This document shows positions 1-4,761 of a DNA stretch of 7,869 bases, piece after piece. Each line of letters starts with the position of its first letter. Position 1 is the first letter of the stretch. The DNA lies in the NCBI GenBank assembly GCA_016929985.1, contig JAFGIH010000007.1, forward strand, positions 1 through 7,869. The letters are read 5' to 3'. Made by a program: the position numbers and the translations under genes. The DNA is from Thermoleophilia bacterium (GTDB taxonomy: Bacteria; Actinomycetota; Thermoleophilia; RBG-16-64-13). The notes under the pieces are model-generated. The model did no database searches. It was given only the letters and a program-made list of their open reading frames with translations, and had not been told where the DNA came from.

Positions 1-185
1 ACGGACCAGCCGCCGCTTTCCCCCAGGGGGCCGTTGTCGTCTCCCAGGACGAAGGACCGCAGTTCGCCCTCGAGGTCCTGTGTCCAGTAGACGTTCACGA
101 AGCCCCCGCCGGTGTCCACCGCTTGGGCGTCCGGGTAGACATCACGAAGCTGGTCAGCGATCTTGGTGGCTCTGGCGGTGTCCAT
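1..185 (-). CDS. Small hypothetical phage protein, 3' end cut by window edge
   Basis: Sixty-one codons are visible from an ATG at 185; the gene runs off the window at position 1, so the C-terminus is missing. The start is well supported: a strong AAGGGAGG ribosome site lies just upstream, and the TAG stop of the preceding gene directly abuts this ATG. The protein begins with a short helix (MDTARATKIADQLRDVYP), followed by an apparently beta-rich part containing DTGGGFVNVYW and then an acidic turn (GDDNGPLGE). I see no catalytic motif, signal peptide or membrane segment. The glycine-rich strand followed by an acidic turn reminds me of small uncharacterised proteins of actinobacteriophages, but that is a recollection rather than an identification. 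No function is assigned. Confidence 0.75.
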   Translation of the reverse strand, partial: MDTARATKIADQLRDVYPDAQAVDTGGGFVNVYWTQDLEGELRSFVLGDDNGPLGESGGWS

Positions 186-488
186 CTAGCGCCTCCCTTC
201 GGCCATGGGGCGGTAGTCGCGGCACGGGCTAGAGCCCGGGCAACCCTCGGGGCAGTCGGGGTGGCCAACCGGGAACCCCGGTTCGCGGGCCAGGCAGGTG
301 ACGATGGCGCATGTGCCGCAGTGGTGCTCGGGGTAGGGGTAGGTCACGTCCGGGGCTTCCTTCTCGGCCTCGAGGGCCGCGCGATCGGCGGCCTCAGCCT
401 CGGCCACGACCTCGTCGACGGTCGGGCGCTCCTTGAAGGGCCCATCGTCGTGCGGGGTCTCGAGGGGCGGCGTGATACGATTCGCCAT
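186..488 (-). CDS. Cysteine-rich small protein, putative metal binder
   Basis: A 100-residue protein with start ATG at 488, chosen because GGAGG sits 8 bases upstream. The frame is open further upstream, but that part is a low-complexity Arg/Pro translation of the intergenic gap and has no ribosome site. Residues 20-46 form a charged, Ala/Glu-rich helix. The C-terminal half carries a dense cluster, H55, H56, C57, C60, C65, H76, C79, C83 and C89, with the CGTC and CPEGC motifs spaced as in a zinc or iron-sulphur binding site. No enzyme signature is visible. It is the first gene after the only sizeable non-coding gap and is followed without any gap by the next gene. The cluster resembles treble-clef or Fe-S folds in general but matches no family I can name. 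Coding status is well supported; function is unknown. Confidence 0.75.
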   Translation of the reverse strand: MANRITPPLETPHDDGPFKERPTVDEVVAEAEAADRAALEAEKEAPDVTYPYPEHHCGTCAIVTCLAREPGFPVGHPDCPEGCPGSSPCRDYRPMAEGRR

Positions 489-612
489 GGTAGGACCTCC
501 GTTCCTATCCGGGCCCGGGGCGTTGGCGCGCCGCCGGGCCGTCCTTGTTGGGTAACACAGTAACGCACACCCGGCGGGGCAAGTCCAGCAGGCGTTCGAG
601 GTGCGGAACGCG
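489..612. other. Only sizeable intergenic gap, with tandem 8-bp repeat and hairpin
   Basis: This 124-bp stretch separates two genes in an otherwise gap-free operon. Read on the plus strand it contains GTAACACA at 552-559 followed at once by GTAACGCA at 560-567, a tandem 8-bp repeat with one mismatch, which could be a protein-binding site. It also holds a GC-rich inverted repeat at 512-540. I could not find a convincing -35/-10 pair with normal spacing on either strand. The GGAGG site for the downstream gene lies at its low-coordinate end. A promoter or operator here is plausible but unproven. Confidence 0.4.
512..540. repeat. GC-rich inverted repeat (hairpin)
   Basis: The arms GGCCCGG (512-518) and CCGGGCC (534-540) are perfect reverse complements. 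A further GGC/GCC pairing lies inside with one bulge, and the loop contains the palindrome GGCGCGCC. The hairpin sits between two genes read on the minus strand. No run of T follows it in either direction, so it is not a classical intrinsic terminator. It could be an RNA processing or stability element, or a chance product of high GC content. Confidence 0.4.
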
Positions 613-999
613 TCACCATGGATACCCGCACTCATCCTCGGGTTCCTGCGCACTCCAAGCATCGTGAAACTCCTGGCGCATGAGATACGATCCGCCACCG
701 ACCCCAACCGCCCGCAGACGCCGGCCCGTTTTGCGGTAGTACTCGCGCGCCGCGGCGAGCAGAGAACTGTTGATGCTCGTGTGGCTGCGCCCCTCTACCC
801 GCACCAGGGCGAAGGCGAGTCCCGAGTCCCAGAACTCATCGATAGCCGCACGCCAGTCCACGAAGTGTTCCCTGTCCGGCTTGCTCGGCGGGGGCATGTC
901 GAACCCGTACACCAGCTCCACTTCCAATGCCGGCTTCCCTCGCCAGGCCGCCTCCTGCGCCCGGCTGTAGATATTTGATTGCCAAGGCTCCATTGTCAT
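613..999 (-). CDS. Hypothetical protein, 128 aa
   Basis: The frame runs from ATG at 999 to a TGA at 615-613. A second ATG two codons in (993) is an alternative start. The ribosome site is weak (GGTGATC just upstream), and the preceding gene stops only six bases before, so re-initiation coupling is likely. N-terminal residues 1-50 are mixed and acidic. Residues 49-110 look like a compact alpha/beta domain: helix WRAAIDEFWDSG, strand LAFALVRVEG, helix SINSSLLAAAREYYRK, then two strands ending in GVGGGSYLMR. This helix-strand-helix-hairpin order recalls small DNA-binding modules in phage proteins, where a conserved helix is followed by a basic beta hairpin, but I recognise no named family. No catalytic residues are evident. 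The gene lies next to a winged-helix gene. Confidence 0.7.
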   Translation of the reverse strand: MTMEPWQSNIYSRAQEAAWRGKPALEVELVYGFDMPPPSKPDREHFVDWRAAIDEFWDSGLAFALVRVEGRSHTSINSSLLAAAREYYRKTGRRLRAVGVGGGSYLMRQEFHDAWSAQEPEDECGYPW

Positions 1000-1005
1000 C
1001 GATGA

Positions 1006-1521
1006 TCACCCATGGCCGTTGCCGTGGTCCTGGGTCAGGTGTCGCAGGCTGGCTTTGAACGCCTCGATCTGAGCCTGGTCTTTGGCCAGGGCCAGAAAGC
1101 CGTTGAGCGTCGATCGGCACATCAGGACCATTTCGCGCGTGCCGTCTTCCGCCTGCAGGATAGGGAAGCCGCGCGTGTCGAATCCCACCACCTCGAAGAG
1201 CTGGCCCATGGCCGGATCTCCGCCCGGCGCGTTCGCTTCCAGAGTCGGGAGACTCCCGGGGGACCTGGGCGGAGGGCCGGGTACGTCCGGCTTGGCGCAC
1301 TCGGCCGGGAAAGGATCCGACCACCGGTAGATGCCCTTGCGCACACGCGAGACCCCTAGTTCCGGGTAGCGTTCCGCCAGGCGGTGCAACGCAGCGGCCG
1401 CCTGGTTGCCTCTCAGGCCGATGGCCCGCTCGACCTCGGTGGTGTGGATCGAGATGTTGGCGTGCTCTCGCAAGTACTCCAGCACGTAATCCTGAATCGT
1501 GCGGTGCCGGCTCGCCTTCAT
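1006..1521 (-). CDS. Winged-helix DNA-binding protein, putative regulator
   Basis: A 171-residue protein with start ATG at 1521, whose A is shared with the TGA of the Tad1-like gene (TGATG coupling); AAGGAG lies 8 bases upstream. The open frame extends further upstream, but only as Arg/Gly-rich translation of the overlapping gene. Residues 7-68 look like a winged helix: a first helix (TIQDYVLEYLREHAN), a TTEVERAIGL-RGNQAAAALHRLAE helix-turn-helix, and a wing GVSRVRKGIYRW. A Pro-rich linker (78-105) follows. The C-terminal part (108-160) has short strands FEVVGFDTRGFPILQAEDG and a final helix, perhaps a ligand-binding or dimerisation module. It may be a phage transcription regulator, possibly acting on the 489-612 gap, though that is inference. 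A DNA-binding accessory role without regulation is equally possible. Confidence 0.75.
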   Translation of the reverse strand: MKASRHRTIQDYVLEYLREHANISIHTTEVERAIGLRGNQAAAALHRLAERYPELGVSRVRKGIYRWSDPFPAECAKPDVPGPPPRSPGSLPTLEANAPGGDPAMGQLFEVVGFDTRGFPILQAEDGTREMVLMCRSTLNGFLALAKDQAQIEAFKASLRHLTQDHGNGHG

Positions 1522-1877
1522 CAGACCACGCTCCTTCCCTCGACCCCGCGCTCCATCCGAGCGCGTGTCCGGTGGAAGAGCCAGTGCTGCGCCTCCTCGA
1601 GCTTGGTGATCGCGAGCGCGTTCTCCCGGCACCGGAAGTCGCCCTGCTGGAAGCTCCGGAGGCGGTCGAGGCAGATGGCGATCAGGACCTCTTGGGTCAG
1701 GCCGTTGGGGCCGGCTTCGGCGATCGGCCCCTCTTGGAACCGGATGCCCTGCTCGGTCCCGTCCGGGGTGCTGACCAGGTAGCGGTGGCTGGCACCGCCG
1801 GCCCCCGGGCCGTCGAGTACTTGGATCCGGATCTGGTCGTTCGTGGGGTTCACTTGGTGCTCGGTGATCTCACGCAT
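1521..1877 (-). CDS. tad1-like: Tad1-like anti-Thoeris/anti-CBASS signal-sequestering protein
   Basis: A 118-residue protein with ATG at 1877, preceded by GGAAGGAG with 7-base spacing and overlapping the previous gene by 8 bases. The N-terminal part (about 14-46) is a beta-hairpin region (QIRIQVLDG, HRYLVSTPDG). From residue 46 it carries the signature I associate with phage Tad1 proteins: IRFQEGPIAEAGPNG, then helix LTQEVLIAICLDRLRSFQ, QGDFRCREN, helix ALAITKLEEAQHWL, and C-terminal RTRARMERGVEG. This helical hairpin is shared by the Acb2 and Tad1 families. Known Tad1 proteins form oligomers that bind glycocyclic-ADPR signals made by Thoeris TIR proteins, and some also bind CBASS cyclic trinucleotides, so blocking abortive immunity. 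It lies among small accessory genes rather than in the replication core. Variation from the usual pattern: GPNG for the more usual GVNG, and the chain ends shortly after GVEG. Assignment is by remembered motifs, not a search. Confidence 0.75.
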   Translation of the reverse strand: MREITEHQVNPTNDQIRIQVLDGPGAGGASHRYLVSTPDGTEQGIRFQEGPIAEAGPNGLTQEVLIAICLDRLRSFQQGDFRCRENALAITKLEEAQHWLFHRTRARMERGVEGRSVV

Positions 1878-2121
1878 TCTCGTTCTCCTTCCGGTGGTTT
1901 CTCCACGCCCCTGCCTGTGGGCAGGTGACGAAGTGGCTCAGGTACCGAGGCTGGCCCGGGTAGAGCGCCTCGGCGGCCGCGGCGTTCTTGCACACCTTGG
2001 CCATCTTGCCCACCACCACGACGTTGCCCTCGGGCGTGGGGTCTTCGTCGACCGGCATGCGGCCGCCCCCTGCCGTCTCCAGCCACGTGATACGGGCTCC
2101 GCAGGATCTGCAGGCACTCAT
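1870..2121 (-). CDS. Small zinc-ribbon-like protein
   Basis: An 83-residue protein with ATG at 2121, 8 bases after AAGGAG, overlapping the previous gene by ATGA and the Tad1-like gene by 8 bases. It starts with a CRSC motif (C4, C7) followed by GARITWLETAGGGRMPVDEDP, and ends with YLSHFVTCPQA (H63, C67). C4, C7, H63 and C67 (C44 as an alternative) could bind one zinc. The pattern of an N-terminal CxxCG, a conserved 'MPVD..P.P.GN' middle and a C-terminal SHF.TCP is one I recall from small proteins common in actinobacterial phages. Their function is unknown as far as I know. The tail is charged (RNHRKENEN). Its tight coupling to the Tad1-like gene means the two are made together. Confidence 0.8.
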   Translation of the reverse strand: MSACRSCGARITWLETAGGGRMPVDEDPTPEGNVVVVGKMAKVCKNAAAAEALYPGQPRYLSHFVTCPQAGAWRNHRKENENA

Positions 2122-2453
2122 GGGGCAGGCTCCTTCCTCACGTACTCGTGGCCCATGAACAGGATGGTCTCGTGGCTGTCGCTCGGGCGCGGCTCGTAGC
2201 AGCCGGCAGACAGGTCGGTCACCGGTAGGGCGTCGTCCGGCGGCCGCCAGATCAGTTCCGCGCCGCCCGGCAGTATGTAGCGCCGTCCTGCGAGGCTCTG
2301 CGCGTTCGCCAGTTCCCCCAGGAGCCGTTGCCGCTCGTTCGATAGCGCCTGCAGGGCATCGAGCACGTCACCGCCGGCGTTCATGATTCGGCAGACAATC
2401 GCGTCGTGGTACATCAGGTCGCACAGGCGCGGGTCTTCGGTCTGGTCGCTCAT
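2118..2453 (-). CDS. Hypothetical protein, 111 aa
   Basis: Start ATG at 2453 is preferred over an in-frame start 27 bases upstream. It gives the ATGA overlap seen at neighbouring junctions and has GAGG 6 bases upstream. An N-terminal acidic stretch is followed by a long predicted helical region (about 12-62, LCDLMYHDAIVCRIM and VLDALQALSNERQRLLGELANAQSL). A short beta segment (RRYILPGGAELIWRP) and a loop-rich tail ending in ETILFMGHEYVRKEP follow. The heptad-like spacing of Leu and Ala in the helix could support a short coiled coil. No metal site, active site or membrane segment is visible. I do not recognise the family. It lies between a DUF433 gene and the zinc-ribbon gene, with which it is translationally coupled. 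Confidence 0.7.
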   Translation of the reverse strand: MSDQTEDPRLCDLMYHDAIVCRIMNAGGDVLDALQALSNERQRLLGELANAQSLAGRRYILPGGAELIWRPPDDALPVTDLSAGCYEPRPSDSHETILFMGHEYVRKEPAP

Positions 2454-2674
2454 GGGAGCCTCGCGATGAACCGCCTGCACAGCTCGTAGACGGCCATCAT
2501 CTGTTCCCGGGTCAGACGGTAACCGTCCATCACGTGGGCCTCCGTGTCGCCGGCGGCCAGCGCGTCGACCACGACCAGCACCGGGATCCGGGTCCCCTCC
2601 AGGCGTGTCCGGCCGAAGCAGGTGTCCGGCGTGCTCACGATCCCGGGGACCCAGGGCAGGGCTAGGCGTCTCAT
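2450..2674 (-). CDS. DUF433-family protein (VapB45-like antitoxin fold)
   Basis: A 74-residue protein starting at ATG 2674, with GGAG about 8 bases upstream and ATGA overlaps at both ends. Residues 13-60 match the DUF433 pattern I know from cellular proteins: VSTPDTCFGRTRLEGTRIPV, then a helix VVVDALAAGDTEAHVMDGY and RLTREQMMAVYEL. DUF433 proteins have a helix-turn-helix-like fold and are usually chromosomal antitoxin-like partners of PIN-domain or DUF5615 toxins (VapB45 is the best-studied relative). The neighbours on either side are an acidic helical protein and an unknown, neither with PIN residues, so this is an orphan copy. It may act as a decoy antitoxin or a small DNA-binding regulator; both are inference. 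The codons for DGYR contain a palindrome related to the origin repeats. Confidence 0.75.
   Translation of the reverse strand: MRRLALPWVPGIVSTPDTCFGRTRLEGTRIPVLVVVDALAAGDTEAHVMDGYRLTREQMMAVYELCRRFIARLP
2515..2527. repeat. Palindrome matching the origin repeat core
   Basis: GACGGTAACCGTC is a 13-bp palindrome around a central A/T. Its inner 11 bases, read on the other strand, are ACGGTTACCGT, identical to the core of the two repeats at 5167-5209. It lies inside the DUF433 gene, where it encodes Asp-Gly-Tyr-Arg. It could be a third binding site for the same protein or a coincidence of coding sequence. Confidence 0.35.
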
Positions 2675-3090
2675 GGGGTGGCTCCGTCTGCGTCGGGGTC
2701 TGAGGCCTCGGCCGCGCCCTCTGGGGGCCGGTCGTGGACTAGGGCCTCGGGCGGCGCCACGATCCCGAGGATGTCTAGCGCATCAGTGAGCGACATGGCG
2801 TCGATGGCTGGTACTGCTTTGCAGGCCTCGTCTAGCAGGTTCCAGAGCCAGTCCGCGTCGCCGAACCTGGCTTGGTCCAGCACGTGCCACGCGGCCTCCA
2901 GCTTGGCGCTACGCTGGCTGTCGAGCACCATCCGGAAAGACTCTCGCAGCCACCTATGCTCATCTTCCAGCACGCCCAGGGCACCGGTCGCGGTCTCCAG
3001 CGCCACGGCCGCCTCGAGGGCGGCCTCGATCAATGCGAGGCTCTTCCGTCCGAAGTCGCGCAGGTCGATGTTGAGTGTTGGGTCACTCAT
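2671..3090 (-). CDS. Acidic helical protein, unknown function
   Basis: A 139-residue protein. ATG at 3090 is chosen because it makes an ATGA overlap with the preceding gene and has GAGGAG 9 bases upstream; the longer open frame upstream is low-complexity Arg/Pro/Gly. After a short start (SDPTLNIDLRDFG), residues 14-115 are almost wholly helical and rich in Ala, Leu and Glu (SLALIEAALEAAVALETATGA begins it), with Trp-rich stretches EHRWLRESFRM and DADWLWNLLDEACKA. The last 25 residues are acidic, Pro-rich and probably disordered. Net charge is strongly negative. Small acidic helical phage proteins sometimes act as DNA mimics or protein-binding inhibitors, but nothing here proves that. No family is recognised. 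Confidence 0.75.
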   Translation of the reverse strand: MSDPTLNIDLRDFGRKSLALIEAALEAAVALETATGALGVLEDEHRWLRESFRMVLDSQRSAKLEAAWHVLDQARFGDADWLWNLLDEACKAVPAIDAMSLTDALDILGIVAPPEALVHDRPPEGAAEASDPDADGATP

Positions 3091-3278
3091 GGCTTCACGC
3101 TCCTCAGTGTGGCGGCCGGCACCACCGCCAGGTCGCCGTCGAAGTCCACCAGGGCGTTCTGCCGGCGCCCCGGCCCTTGGGTCGGCAGGAGCACGAGCCT
3201 GCCCTCGCGGCCGCGGTAGTGGCTCCGGCGGCCGCAGCACCGCACCGGGTACTCGGTGTCAAGCCAGCGGTATTTCAA
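3087..3278 (-). CDS. Small basic KOW/SH3-like protein (TTG start)
   Basis: A 63-residue protein starting at TTG 3278. This rare start is supported by a strong GAGGAGG 7 bases upstream and by the lack of any later start with a comparable site. It overlaps the ASCH gene by 20 bases and the next gene by ATGA. The N-terminal third is basic (KYRWLDTEYPVRCCGRRSHYRGREG). The rest looks like a small beta-barrel: GREGRLVLLPTQ, NALVDFDGDLAVVPAATLR. The Gly-hydrophobic pattern followed by a loop and a 'V.F..G....VP...L' strand pair is typical of KOW or SH3-like folds that bind RNA or protein. The CC pair could bind metal, but no partner pair is present. It may be a nucleic-acid binding accessory protein; the assignment is by fold resemblance only. 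Confidence 0.7.
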   Translation of the reverse strand: MKYRWLDTEYPVRCCGRRSHYRGREGRLVLLPTQGPGRRQNALVDFDGDLAVVPAATLRSVKP

Positions 3279-3705
3279 TGCCGTGCCTCCTCAGCAGGTC
3301 GTCGGGTACGGTCATGAGCCCCAGGCGGCCCCGGTAGGGGATGGGCTCGGAGAAGATCACCGGGTCGGCAAGGACCCATCCCACCTGGCCCTTCTCGTAC
3401 CATGGCGACGCGCAGTCGCGCCGGCAGTCGACCAACTCCACCTGCCCCAGGATGGCTCCGCGGGTGTGGGCGGCGTGCCAGCGGTCGAGGTCGTTGCGCC
3501 TCAGAGACGCGCTCAGCCGGTTCGACTGCCACGTGGCCTCATACGGCAGGGCGCAGAGCCCGGCGCTGGCCCAGGGGTCCTCGAGGGCGCCAGCGTGGAT
3601 CAGCAACGGGCCCCGGTATTTGGTGGCCCAGGTCCGGTTCTCCACGTCCTTGGCCTCCATCAGGATCCAGGCGGCCCAGGGCTGGCGGACGCTCAGGCAC
3701 TTCAT
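3259..3705 (-). CDS. ASCH-domain protein
   Basis: A 148-residue protein with ATG at 3705, GAGGAGG 7 bases upstream, and an ATGA overlap with the previous gene. The N-terminus carries the ASCH signature: LSVRQPWAAWILMEAKDVENRTW followed by YRGPLLIHAG. The conserved Gly of the usual GxKxxExR motif is Glu here (EAKDVENR), while the Lys and Glu are kept. Strands GAILGQVELVDCR and WYEKGQVGWVLADPVIFSEPIPYRGRLGLM complete the PUA-like barrel. ASCH proteins are thought to bind RNA or modified nucleosides; some bacterial members have ribonuclease activity, and the fold is related to the YTH and EVE domains. Short ASCH genes are common in phages of GC-rich bacteria. A role in RNA metabolism or base-modification recognition is inference. 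Length fits a single-domain family member. Confidence 0.88.
   Translation of the reverse strand: MKCLSVRQPWAAWILMEAKDVENRTWATKYRGPLLIHAGALEDPWASAGLCALPYEATWQSNRLSASLRRNDLDRWHAAHTRGAILGQVELVDCRRDCASPWYEKGQVGWVLADPVIFSEPIPYRGRLGLMTVPDDLLRRHGIEIPLA
3279..3292 (-). promoter_or_regulatory. Strong ribosome site supporting a TTG start
   Basis: On the minus strand GAGGAGG (3292-3286) followed by a 7-base spacer lies directly before the TTG at 3278. Its near-perfect match to the anti-Shine-Dalgarno sequence is the main reason for accepting a TTG start here. Confidence 0.7.
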
Positions 3706-3953
3706 CTGGCCACCTCCTCTGGCGGCATGGTCTGGAGCCGGAAGACCATATCGCCGGTGTCTGGATCGACGGAGCTCGTGAGTGTCTCGCGTGTCCCTAC
3801 GGACGAGATGTTGACTCTCGGGATCCGGAGTGTGCCGCCCTGGGACCGGATGATGGCAGCCAGTACTGTCAGGATGTCGCGCCGGAATCGGTCATGTCTG
3901 GTCTTGTGCTCTTCGAGCTGGCTCAGGAGATAGGCTTCGTGGTCAATCCCCAT
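3702..3953 (-). CDS. Hypothetical protein, 83 aa
   Basis: ATG at 3953 with GGAGG 7 bases upstream; it overlaps the helicase-loader gene by 11 bases and the ASCH gene by ATGA. Residues 1-36 form a long charged helix (HEAYLLSQLEEHKTRHDRFR continuing into RDILTVLAAII), possibly a coiled-coil dimerisation segment. Residues 40-80 look like a small beta-sheet: TLRIPRVNISSV, ETLTSSVDPDTGDMVFRLQ. The final strand pair with a DPDTGD turn is neat enough to suggest a folded domain. There are no cysteines and no catalytic pattern. It follows the helicase loader immediately and might act with it, but that rests on position alone. Confidence 0.75.
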   Translation of the reverse strand: MGIDHEAYLLSQLEEHKTRHDRFRRDILTVLAAIIRSQGGTLRIPRVNISSVGTRETLTSSVDPDTGDMVFRLQTMPPEEVAR

Positions 3954-4761
3954 GCGGCACCTCCGATCTCCGGCGGTAGGGTCTCGGGGGCCGGTCGATC
4001 CCCACGGCCCATGCTCCGTGGGTCAGGCGCGACACGACGCTCTCCCCGACCCGCTCCACCAGGACGGCGGCCTTCCACTCCGTGGTGATCACCGTGGGGA
4101 GCTCGTCCCGGTACCGGGCCTCGATGATGCCGTAGAAGGTCGCCTCGACCCACGAGATGTCCCGGCCCGGGTGCACCTTCCCCAGGTCGTCCAGGAACAG
4201 CACCGGCGCGGTCTCGGCGTGCTCCTGCCACCGGTTGGCCGTCACGGTCGCCTCTCGGTCGGTGAAGCCGCGCCGGATCCTGTCGACCAGCGTGCCGGCG
4301 TTCAGCCAGTACGCGGGTTGCTGGTCCGCCAGGAGTGCGTTGTGGACGCAGGCGGCCAGGTAGCTCTTGCCGCTCTGGACCGGTCCCACCAGCAGGAGGT
4401 TGGGCCGTGGATCCGCTCTTAGCCAGCGTTTGGCCGCATTGAGGGCCGCGGCGTTGTGGGGTCCCTCGAGGAAGTCCGCGAAGGTCACCTCTGCCAGCCG
4501 GGCGCCCAGGTGGCCGTCGCGGTACTGGGCCATGGTGCGATCGAAGCGTCGACGGTACTCCTCGGCCGCCTCGGCCCTCTGCTTCGCATCCAGGCAGTCC
4601 GCACACACCGGCGGCACAGGGACCGGCCGCATCTCCTCGAGGTACCTCACGTATCGCTGCTGGCACTCGAACTCCTGCCCGCAGATCGCGCACGTGACCC
4701 GGACGGTCTCACTCCCATTCTCCGTGCTGGCTACGTCCATCATCTCGCCGAGTCTTTGCAC
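3943..4761 (-). CDS. dnaC-like: DnaC/IstB-type AAA+ helicase loader with N-terminal zinc finger
   Basis: A 272-residue protein. The start is GTG at 4761, placed 5 bases after AAGGGAGG; an in-frame GTG two codons upstream overlaps that site and is less likely, and the ATG pair at 4743/4740 has no ribosome site. Residues 24-56 form a zinc finger (CAIC at 24-27, CADC at 53-56) as in many phage loaders. The AAA+ core has Walker A GPVQSGKS (126-133), Walker B VLFLDD (187-192), a sensor-I-like TTE (226-228, where TSN or TTN is more usual), and R237/R245 as arginine-finger candidates. Such proteins load the replicative DnaB-type helicase at an origin. It follows the initiator, overlapping it by 53 bases, the usual initiator-loader order in phage replication modules. 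An IstB transposition role is unlikely without an IstA neighbour. Confidence 0.9.
   Translation of the reverse strand: MQRLGEMMDVASTENGSETVRVTCAICGQEFECQQRYVRYLEEMRPVPVPPVCADCLDAKQRAEAAEEYRRRFDRTMAQYRDGHLGARLAEVTFADFLEGPHNAAALNAAKRWLRADPRPNLLLVGPVQSGKSYLAACVHNALLADQQPAYWLNAGTLVDRIRRGFTDREATVTANRWQEHAETAPVLFLDDLGKVHPGRDISWVEATFYGIIEARYRDELPTVITTEWKAAVLVERVGESVVSRLTHGAWAVGIDRPPRPYRRRSEVPHGD

Noticed and set aside
512..540. Intrinsic terminator
   Set aside because: The stem is strong, but no T-run follows on either strand.
489..707. N-terminal extension of the Cys-rich protein to 173 residues
   Set aside because: The extra residues translate the intergenic gap and the end of the previous gene in another frame, with no ribosome site. 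The ATG at 488 has a good one.
3943..4761. IstB transposition protein
   Set aside because: No IstA integrase or inverted repeats are nearby. The gene follows a replication initiator and has the N-terminal zinc finger usual for phage helicase loaders.
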